DNA from: Citreicoccus inhibens
Lineage (GTDB): Bacteria > Myxococcota > Myxococcia > Myxococcales > Myxococcaceae
Assembly (NCBI RefSeq): GCF_019039035.1
Contig: NZ_JAHNZT010000001.1
Location: 1 to 64,000, forward strand
DNA: 64,000 nt
Reading direction: 5' to 3'
Shown: positions 57,688 to 64,000 of the stretch, in pieces
Numbering within the stretch: position 1 is the stretch's first letter
Layout: each line of letters begins with the position of its first letter
Notes under the pieces: generated by a model
The model's database searches: none
Told to the model about the DNA's origin: nothing
Seen by the model: only the letters and a program-made list of their open reading frames with translations
Program-made: the position numbers and the translations under genes

Positions 57688-59892
57688 ATGCTCCCCCTCT
57701 CCGTCTCGCTCCTGCTCCTGCTCTTGGGAACCACCGAGCCCTCCGCGGCCGTGCCCGACGCAAGCGTTCAGGAGCGCCTGGACACCGCGTTCGCGGTGAG
57801 CCGGTTCCCCCTGAAGTTGCACGACAGCCTGGTGACACCGCGCTGGCTCCGAGACGGAGAGCGCGTCGTCTTCTGGGAGCGAGAGGGCAAGACGGGGGGC
57901 ACCTGGGCGCTCGCGTCCGCGACGACGGGCAAGGTCACCCCCCTCGTGTCAGCCGCGTCGCTGCGCGCGCAGCTCGGCCGACTTCTGGGCAAGCCCGTCC
58001 CAGAGCTTCGCTTCCGCGAGGTGGCGCTGACACCGGATGAGCAAGGCATCGTCTTCGCCCTGGGCGAACAGCGCTTCGTGTTGGCACTGGCCAACGGACA
58101 GGTGACCCCGCTCGCCCCCGAGGACCGGCGTGCGTGGGCGCTGTCACGCGAGCACTTCCTCGCGGCTCAGGGCGGAGCGGCGGCCATCCAGCGCGGCAAT
58201 GGCTTCGCCGTGGTCAACGCCGCGGGGCACGCCGTGGTGGAGCGGACGGGAGAGGAGGTCCTCGCTTGGCGCATCCCCGAGGCCCCGTGGTCGCAGGACG
58301 GCCGCTTCCTGGTCGTGTGGCGCGAGGACCAGCGAGAGGTCCACAAGCTGCCGGTGGTGGACTACACGTCGGCGGTGGAGAAGGTCACCTGGGTGCCCTA
58401 CTCGAAGGTGGGCACGCCGCTGCTCAAGTCGGAGCTGCACGTCGTGGACGTCAGCTCGGGCCAGGTCATCCACATCCCGCCAGTCGAGGGCGAGACCTAC
58501 GATTGGTTCGCGGGCTGGTGGCCCGACCGGAACGAGGCGCTGTTCCTCCACCTGTCCCGCGATGGGAAGCGACTGGACCTCACGGCGGTGAACCCCGTGT
58601 CGGGCAAGCGCCGCCTGCTCGTTCGCGAGGAGCGCCCGGAGACCTTCGTGGCGGGGTTGGATCTCGCCGTGGGCGGATGGGCGAAGCGCGTGACGCCCCT
58701 CCCCGGAGGCAAGGGCTTCCTGTGGATCTCCGAGCAGGACGGCTGGCGACACGTCTATTGGCACGACAGCGACGGCCGGAGGCTCCGTCAGGTGACGCGC
58801 GGCGCGTTCCCCGTTCACGAAGTGGTGGGCGTGGATTCCAAGACGGACGCGCTCTTTCTGCTGGCCCCCTCGCTGTCCGGCCCCACGTATGAGCAGCTGC
58901 TCTACCGGGGCAGCCTGCAGGGCGGCGCGCTGAAGCGGCTGTCTTCTGGCGAGGGCTCTCACTTCGTCTGGCTGTCCCCCTCGCGCCAGTTCTACCTGGA
59001 CGCGTGGTCCACCCGGACGATGCCGCGCGTGCGCGAGCTGGCCTCCACCTCGGATGGACGGGTCCGCGTCCGGCTCACGACGACGGACGCGAGCGACGTG
59101 GAGGCGTTGGGGTACCGCCCGCCCGAGGGCGTCATCGTCGAGGCCGCCGATGGCCACACCCCACTCCACGGCGTCATCTACAAGCCACGCGACTTCGACC
59201 CTTCGCGCCACTACCCCGTGCTCGCGTACATCTACGGTGGCCCGTTCATGTTCTCGCTGCCCTGGACGTACGTGGGCAACGCCATGACGATGTCCTGCGC
59301 GGGATTCGCCCAACTGGGCTTCGTCGTGGTGATGGTGGATCCACGCGGCGGCACGGGCCGAGACAAGGCCTTCCAAGACGCGAACTACGGTCGCGTGGGC
59401 CAGACCGAGATTCCAGACTACGTGGCGGCACTGAAGCAACTCGCCGCCTCGCGCCCCTGGATGGACCTGGACCATGTGGGCATCCATGGCCACTCCTGGG
59501 GCGGCTACTTCGCGCTGCGAGGCATGCTGACGGCGCCGGAGTTCTTCAAGGCGGGCTACGCGGGCGCTCCAGGTTCCATGGAGGAAGAGGCCATCATCAA
59601 TGAGCCGTACATGAACCTGCCAAGCGCCAACCCCCAGGGCTACGCGGCGGCCTCCAACCTCGCGCTGGCGGGGAAGCTCCTGGGGCCGCTGAAGCTCATG
59701 CACGGGACGAGCGATGTGAACGCCTCGCTCTCCACGACGATGCGCATGGCGGACGCGCTGATTCGAGCGGACAAGCACTTCGACCTGCTCGTCATGCCGG
59801 GCCAGCCACACTCGCCCCTGCCGCCCGCAGACCGCTACTACGCCGACGACGTGGGCCTCTTCTTCCTCCGACACCTCGGGGAGCCCCGCTGA
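57688..59892 (+). CDS. S9-family (dipeptidyl peptidase IV-like) exopeptidase
   Basis: A 734-aa exported serine peptidase. LPLSVSLLLLLLGTTEPSAA is a signal peptide. A seven-to-eight-blade beta-propeller (residues about 60-470: GYRPPEGVIV ends it) precedes the alpha/beta hydrolase with YGGPFMFSLPWTYVG, nucleophile Ser in VGIHGHSWGGYFALRGMLTA, Asp in LKLMHGTSDVNASLSTTMRM and His in VMPGQPHSPL. It removes dipeptides from peptides outside the cytoplasm. LysR regulator divergent. Confidence 0.9.
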   Translation: MLPLSVSLLLLLLGTTEPSAAVPDASVQERLDTAFAVSRFPLKLHDSLVTPRWLRDGERVVFWEREGKTGGTWALASATTGKVTPLVSAASLRAQLGRLLGKPVPELRFREVALTPDEQGIVFALGEQRFVLALANGQVTPLAPEDRRAWALSREHFLAAQGGAAAIQRGNGFAVVNAAGHAVVERTGEEVLAWRIPEAPWSQDGRFLVVWREDQREVHKLPVVDYTSAVEKVTWVPYSKVGTPLLKSELHVVDVSSGQVIHIPPVEGETYDWFAGWWPDRNEALFLHLSRDGKRLDLTAVNPVSGKRRLLVREERPETFVAGLDLAVGGWAKRVTPLPGGKGFLWISEQDGWRHVYWHDSDGRRLRQVTRGAFPVHEVVGVDSKTDALFLLAPSLSGPTYEQLLYRGSLQGGALKRLSSGEGSHFVWLSPSRQFYLDAWSTRTMPRVRELASTSDGRVRVRLTTTDASDVEALGYRPPEGVIVEAADGHTPLHGVIYKPRDFDPSRHYPVLAYIYGGPFMFSLPWTYVGNAMTMSCAGFAQLGFVVVMVDPRGGTGRDKAFQDANYGRVGQTEIPDYVAALKQLAASRPWMDLDHVGIHGHSWGGYFALRGMLTAPEFFKAGYAGAPGSMEEEAIINEPYMNLPSANPQGYAAASNLALAGKLLGPLKLMHGTSDVNASLSTTMRMADALIRADKHFDLLVMPGQPHSPLPPADRYYADDVGLFFLRHLGEPR

Positions 59893-59931
59893 CGCAATCG
59901 TGGGTTGCTCTGCCCCAGGGGCTCCGCTCTG

Positions 59932-60342
59932 ATGCGGCGCAACGGACGTGAGGAGCCCACCCTGTCAGCCGAGCGAGTTCCCGGAGACATCTTTCGCGGC
60001 GATGTCTTCTGGGTCGAATCCGACGAGACGCGCGGGTCGATTCCCGGCATCGCGCATCCGCACGTGGTGATTCAGGACGACGTGCTCAATCACTCGCGCA
60101 TCCACAGCGTGGTCGTCTGCGCGCTGACGTCCAATCTCAAGCGCGCCAGCGAGCCCGGCAACGTCCTGCTCGAGCCGGGTGAGGCCAACCTGCCCAAGCC
60201 CAGCGTGGTGGTGGTCTCGCAGGTCTCCGCCATCGACAAGGCCCAGCTCGGGGCCTACATCGGCTCGCTCTCCGAGCCGCGCGTCGAGCAGATTTTCGCC
60301 GGGATGCGCTTCCTGCAAGCCGCCTTCTTCGGGCGGCGCTGA
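59932..60342 (+). CDS. Solitary PemK/MazF-type endoribonuclease toxin
   Basis: A 136-aa MazF-fold RNase. The conserved start GDIFRGDVFWVESDETRGSI and GIAHPHVVIQDDVLNHSRIH, then VVVCALTSNLKRASEPGNVL and SVVVVSQVSAIDKAQLG, contain the usual catalytic Arg and Ser/Thr positions. No antitoxin-type gene is upstream (the S9 peptidase ends 40 bp away) or downstream (a convergent GST). Myxococcus xanthus is known to carry a solitary developmental MazF, so this may be a similar one. The start may be a few codons later. Confidence 0.88.
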   Translation: MRRNGREEPTLSAERVPGDIFRGDVFWVESDETRGSIPGIAHPHVVIQDDVLNHSRIHSVVVCALTSNLKRASEPGNVLLEPGEANLPKPSVVVVSQVSAIDKAQLGAYIGSLSEPRVEQIFAGMRFLQAAFFGRR

Positions 60343-60389
60343 CAGGGGCCGCGCTCCACACGCGGCCCCTATCCGAGGGCAGCGAAGGA

Positions 60390-60995
60390 CTACGCCAGCC
60401 CCTCGGCCTTCAGGGCCTCGCGCACGGCGGGACGCGCCGCGACGCGCGCCTGGAACGCCTGAAGGTTGGGGAAGCCATCCAGGCTCAGCTTCACGTGACC
60501 CGCCCAGGTCGTCACGACGAAGAGATAGGCGTCCGCGATGGTGAACGTGTCGCCGAACAGGAAGTTCTTGCCCGCGAGCTGCTCCTCGATGAGCGAGTAG
60601 CGCTTGCGCAGGTATTCCTTGCGCTCCTCACGCAGGGCCTCGGGCGTGTTCGGATAGAACAGCGGGGTGTACGTCTTGTGCAGCTCGGAGTTGATGTAGC
60701 CCAGCATCTCCTGGACGCGATAGCGCTCGAGCGTGCCCGCGGCGGGAACGAGGCCCGCCTGGGGCTTCTGGTCCGCCAGGTACTGAACAATGGCCGGTCC
60801 CTCGGTGAGCACCAGACCGGGCTCGATCTCCAACGCCGGCACATAGCCCTTGGGGTTCACCTTCCAGAAGTCCCCCTCGGTCTTGATGGTCTTGGTCCTC
60901 GTATCAACCTTCTCGAGCTGGAGCGGGATGCCCGCCTCCCGAGCAACGATGTGCGGAGAGAGCGAACAGGCACCCGGAGCGAAATAGAGCTTCAT
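60390..60995 (-). CDS. gstA: Glutathione S-transferase
   Basis: A 201-aa GST of the beta-class type: MKLYFAPGACSLSPHIVARE with the catalytic Cys/Ser near residue 10, VNPKGYVPALEIEPGLVLTE (cis-Pro and glutathione-binding), and the helical end FTIADAYLFVVTTWAGHVKL. CGAGG lies about seven bases upstream of the start. The HxlR regulator is divergent and probably controls it. Substrates are electrophilic xenobiotics or peroxides. Confidence 0.88.
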   Translation of the reverse strand: MKLYFAPGACSLSPHIVAREAGIPLQLEKVDTRTKTIKTEGDFWKVNPKGYVPALEIEPGLVLTEGPAIVQYLADQKPQAGLVPAAGTLERYRVQEMLGYINSELHKTYTPLFYPNTPEALREERKEYLRKRYSLIEEQLAGKNFLFGDTFTIADAYLFVVTTWAGHVKLSLDGFPNLQAFQARVAARPAVREALKAEGLA

Positions 60996-61048
60996 CGCGA
61001 TTCCTCGTGGTTGGTCAAAAACAGCGCGCGGGAAGCTAACGCCACGAG

Positions 61049-61107
61049 TTACCAACGGATAGCTGCAATGCTAAGGTAAGGCGCAGAATCCACTCACCAC
61101 TTGGTAA
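61049..61107. promoter_or_regulatory. HxlR operator candidates
   Basis: TTACCAA (61049-61055) and TTGGTAA (61101-61107) are exact inverted copies, with a related AAGGTAA near 61073. They lie between the divergent GST and HxlR starts and match the type of AT-rich boxes expected for a winged-helix dimer. Confidence 0.5.
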
Positions 61108-61124
61108 GTACGCGGAGCGTCGAC

Positions 61125-61517
61125 GTGGCCCTCAAGGTGCGCAAGAGCAATGCCCCACCACCGCCCTTGGGCTGTCCCATGCGTGCGTGCATGGACCTGC
61201 TCGGTGGGTTGTGGACACCCAACGTCATCTGGCAGCTCTCCGGCGGGCCGCGCCGCTTCGGTGAGCTGCTCAAGGATGTCCCGGGCATCTCGCCCAAGGT
61301 GCTGACCTCGCGCCTGCGCGCGCTCGAGACCAAGTGCGTCATCGAGCGGGCGGTGCTCCCCACCTCGCCCCCCTCGGTCGAGTACTCCCTGTCCGAGCTG
61401 GGGCGAGAGCTGTTGCCTGTCATTGACGCCATCGTCCGAGTGGGCGGCCGGCTGCGAGAGCGCGCCGGGATTCCTCTCGGCGCCCCGAGAGGCTCGGCCC
61501 GCCGCGCCCAGGCCTAG
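61125..61517 (+). CDS. HxlR-family transcriptional regulator
   Basis: A 130-aa winged-helix protein. The motif CPMRACMDLLGGLWTPNVIW then QLSGGPRRFGELLKDVPGIS and LTSRLRALETKCVIER match HxlR/YodB-type redox or aldehyde sensors; Cys residues near positions 17 and 22 are candidates for sensing. The GTG at 61125 has GGAG seven bases upstream; a TTG at 61101 extends into the operator. Divergent from the GST. Confidence 0.85.
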   Translation: MALKVRKSNAPPPPLGCPMRACMDLLGGLWTPNVIWQLSGGPRRFGELLKDVPGISPKVLTSRLRALETKCVIERAVLPTSPPSVEYSLSELGRELLPVIDAIVRVGGRLRERAGIPLGAPRGSARRAQA

Positions 61518-61522
61518 GCGGC

Positions 61523-63985
61523 TCACCCGCGCGACATCGCCGGGTCGTGGAGCCGCAGCACGTAGAGGAAGTCCTTCTGGGTGTGGCCCCGCGCGAGCAG
61601 CAAGCCATCCTGGAGGAGCAGCGTCTCCTCCATGACGTCGGGGAAGTGGACGAGCGGCGTGGCATCCATCGGCCGATGGAGCGCGACGGGCGCATCGCCC
61701 AACGTCTCCCAGTAGCGCTGGGCCACCACATCCTCGAGCGTGGCCAGGCCCGGCAGCTCGGCGAGCAGCGCACCGCTCGCCAGGTCGAAGAAGCGCGTGT
61801 GCTGGTCCTGCGACACGGTGATGACGCGCGAGTCCACCACAGCCACCCCGAAGACGACGTCAGGATGGGGCAAAGCGTGGAGCACCGCGCCCGTCGCGAC
61901 GTCGAAGACGCGCACCGAGGCATCCGCGCAAGCAAACACCCCACGCGTGCCATCCGGAGACAGGGCCAGGCCCGTGAGGGCCTCGTCCGATACGGCGAGG
62001 GTCCGCTGGGTGCCCGTGGCCGCATCGAGCAGGACGAGCTCCCCTGACTCGCGGCCCACCGCGAAGCTGGGCGACCGCGCCGCGATGGCATACACCGGAT
62101 CCGGCTCCACCACGGCCTCGGTGTCGAGGAGGGTCGTGCCATGCCGAAGCTCGTGCAGCGACACATGTCCGCTCTCGTCATGGAGCACCACCACGCGGGT
62201 GCCGTCGGGCGTGAAGCTCACGCGCTGGATGTTCCCTGGCGGGCCACGCAGCGTGAGCACCAGCGCGCCGTCCGACACCCGCCACACCCGCGCGCGCTCC
62301 TCCTCGACCGCGGCCACGAAGAGCTTGCCGTCCGGAGAGAAGGCCATGGGGAGCGAATCGAGCACCGGGCCTCTGTCCTCGCGGGCCACGGGCGGCGCGG
62401 AGAGGACCTGCGCGGGCTCCAGCGTCCGCGCATCGAGGAGCCGCACCCCAGGCCGGAAGGGGGGCGGCTTGCTCACGGTGGAGAGCGGACACGCCAGATA
62501 GCGGCCATCCGGGCTCACATCCCAGGGCAGCATGAACGCGGTCCGCGCATCCAGAGGAAGGGGCCTGCTCTGCCCTCGTGAATCAAAGACATGCGTGGAC
62601 CTGCGCAACCGCGCGATGCCATAGGGCGCGCCGGCGCGCCCCGACAACTCCTGCACCGGCTCCTGTTCGGCCAGCAGACGGGGAGCGGCGCGCGCATTCC
62701 AATCGCTGAGCACCACCCGGAAGTCGGCCGAGGTCAACGCGAAGCGCTCGCCATCTGGATGGAACGCGGCATGACGCTCGACCTTTTGCGGGGGAACCGC
62801 TTGGGTCCGCAGCACCTCGCCGCTCAGCGCATCGACCTCGTCCAGCCGGCCATGGACGAACACGCCCAAGCGCTTCGCGTCGAGCCACGAGGCCGAGGAC
62901 GCCGGGCCGAGCCCCTGCCCCAGAGGCTGATGCGTCCACCCCTGCGTCTCCACCCGGGTGACTCCGTCCACGGTGCTGAGCGCGAGCCACGCTCCGTCCG
63001 GACTGAAGGCCGCGTCCCGCACGATGGTGCCCACGGAGATGCGCGCCACCTGCGCGCCGGTCTCCACATCCCAGATGCGCGCGGTGTCATCCGAGCCGCC
63101 CGAGGCCAGCCAACGCCCGGACGGATGGAACGCCACGGTCAGCACGGACTGCTCATGCCCCGACAGCGTGTGCGCCACCCTGCCCGTGGCCACCTCGACC
63201 AGGCGCACCCGCCACCCGAGGTTCGCCACGGCGAGCCAGCGGCCATCCGGGCTGAAGGCGACCGAGGTCACCTGCCCCTCTTGCCGCGTCAGGGAATGCA
63301 GCAGGGCGCCGGTCTCCACGTCCCAGATGCGCGCGTCGTGGTCACGCGAGCCGGATGCCAGCCGCGTTCCATCCGGACTCCAGGCCACGCTGCGCACCTC
63401 GGCCTCGTGGCCCGCCAGCGTGCGCACGCAGGTGCCCGTGGCGACGTCCCAGAGATGGACGTTCTGAGTGTCCTCCCACGAGCCCGTCGCCAACCGCGTC
63501 CCGGAGGGATTGAAGGCCACGCACAGCACGTGGGCCTCGTGGCGGAGATCCCGCTCATGTCCCTCCAGACGTCCGGGCAGGGGCCGCAGGGCCTCCAACC
63601 AGGGCTTCACTTCGGACGGGGCCTCCCATTGCTGTCGCCAGTGCTCCGCGAGCTTCCAGACGCGCGCACCTGGATCGCTCCACGGCCCCACCGCGCCTTC
63701 TTCAAAGTGTGAAGCGGCCTCGGGAGCATCGAACCAGCGCAGACGATTGTAGAGACATTGGAACAGCGCCTCCGGATGGTCGCGGACGAAGTCGGCATCG
63801 AGCGCGAGGGCGCGGCGAAGGACGCTCGCGGCACGAGGGCTGACCCAAGGGTCATCGTCCGGGAGGACGCGCGCGAGCAGCGTGTCCAGGGCCTCCTCGA
63901 GCGCCTCCAGGCCCGAGTCCAGAAGCAAACGCTCCAGGGTGGAGAACTCGGCGAGGGCAGCGAGGGTCAGGGAAGGAGGCGGCAT
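61523..63985 (-). CDS. WD40-repeat protein
   Basis: An 820-aa protein. The N-terminal 140 residues are helical (FSTLERLLLDSGLEALEEAL; VWKLAEHWRQQWEAPSEVK). From residue 145 on, WD40 units repeat, for example LAGHEAEVRSVAWSPDGTRL and LSGHEQSVLTVAFHPSGRWL, giving at least ten blades, possibly two propellers. No catalytic domain is present; it is a scaffold. The ATG lies 15 bases from the window end with no ribosome site, and the frame stays open to the edge, so the real start may be outside the window. Confidence 0.75.
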   Translation of the reverse strand: MPPPSLTLAALAEFSTLERLLLDSGLEALEEALDTLLARVLPDDDPWVSPRAASVLRRALALDADFVRDHPEALFQCLYNRLRWFDAPEAASHFEEGAVGPWSDPGARVWKLAEHWRQQWEAPSEVKPWLEALRPLPGRLEGHERDLRHEAHVLCVAFNPSGTRLATGSWEDTQNVHLWDVATGTCVRTLAGHEAEVRSVAWSPDGTRLASGSRDHDARIWDVETGALLHSLTRQEGQVTSVAFSPDGRWLAVANLGWRVRLVEVATGRVAHTLSGHEQSVLTVAFHPSGRWLASGGSDDTARIWDVETGAQVARISVGTIVRDAAFSPDGAWLALSTVDGVTRVETQGWTHQPLGQGLGPASSASWLDAKRLGVFVHGRLDEVDALSGEVLRTQAVPPQKVERHAAFHPDGERFALTSADFRVVLSDWNARAAPRLLAEQEPVQELSGRAGAPYGIARLRRSTHVFDSRGQSRPLPLDARTAFMLPWDVSPDGRYLACPLSTVSKPPPFRPGVRLLDARTLEPAQVLSAPPVAREDRGPVLDSLPMAFSPDGKLFVAAVEEERARVWRVSDGALVLTLRGPPGNIQRVSFTPDGTRVVVLHDESGHVSLHELRHGTTLLDTEAVVEPDPVYAIAARSPSFAVGRESGELVLLDAATGTQRTLAVSDEALTGLALSPDGTRGVFACADASVRVFDVATGAVLHALPHPDVVFGVAVVDSRVITVSQDQHTRFFDLASGALLAELPGLATLEDVVAQRYWETLGDAPVALHRPMDATPLVHFPDVMEETLLLQDGLLLARGHTQKDFLYVLRLHDPAMSRG

Positions 63986-64000
63986 GCGGGACTCGAGTGG

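Overview
The window looks like a piece of a large, high-GC myxobacterial chromosome (Myxococcus/Corallococcus/Cystobacter type). The reasons are the very high GC at third codon positions, many signal-peptide lipoproteins, Cys-rich repeat proteins, secreted proteases, solitary regulators beside enzymes, a sigma-54 two-component system, a MazF-type toxin with no antitoxin, and several promoters whose TAGNNT -10 box lies only 7 to 9 nt before the ATG. It is accessory in character: mostly single genes or 2-5 gene operons, with broken gene fragments between them and an insertion-sequence end at the left edge. No rRNA, tRNA, CRISPR or prophage was seen.

Layout. 0-6 kb: end of an IS5-like transposase, a long-chain acyl-CoA ligase, a YCII-domain protein, and an ECF sigma factor with a SnoaL-like tail between two paralogous exported alpha/beta hydrolases; hairpins with the same loop sequence precede the sigma gene and the second hydrolase. 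6-11.4 kb: a Cys-rich lipoprotein, a DJ-1/PfpI protein divergent from a LysR regulator, and a run of small minus-strand genes (ArsR - SRPBCC - DoxX - DUF1801). 11.5-16.5 kb: a UvrA-like ABC ATPase, an SDR remnant, a small membrane protein, and a GlxA-like AraC regulator divergent from a PaaI thioesterase. 16.5-20.1 kb: three lipoproteins (one with 129-bp tandem repeats) and a frameshifted LRR remnant. 20.2-26.9 kb: a MocR regulator divergent from a PLP decarboxylase, a P-loop kinase-like protein divergent from a 2OG-Fe(II) oxygenase, a LysM cell-wall protein, a second YCII protein and a PQQ-propeller protein. 27-31.5 kb: a secreted peptidase-type hydrolase, AlkB, a scar made of three unrelated gene fragments, and a methyltransferase.

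31.5-44 kb holds the best organised part: an ABC importer made only of a fused double permease and an ATPase with an extra C-terminal domain, divergent from a five-gene set encoding a sigma-54 response regulator, a histidine kinase and a complete TolC / membrane-fusion / RND efflux pump of the heavy-metal type. 44-64 kb: a glycosyltransferase, a CocE-like hydrolase, a tandem pair of exported proteases (HEIGH metalloprotease and trypsin-like), a lipoprotein agmatine/peptidylarginine-deiminase-type enzyme, a dienelactone hydrolase divergent from a GlxA-like regulator, a GST-fold protein, an M35 metalloprotease, VOC and SnoaL proteins, a LysR regulator divergent from an S9 peptidase, a solitary MazF, a GST divergent from an HxlR regulator, and a WD40 protein at the right edge.

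How the genes work together. Regulator-enzyme pairs transcribed divergently are the recurrent unit (LysR/DJ-1, GlxA/PaaI, MocR/decarboxylase, GlxA/dienelactone hydrolase, LysR/S9 peptidase, HxlR/GST), several with visible operator-like repeats. Secreted hydrolases and proteases suit a predatory or saprophytic life. No strand-spanning novel defence or biosynthetic system is evident; the best candidates for something undescribed are the sigma factor/hydrolase locus with its hairpins, the exported deiminase, and the solitary MazF.
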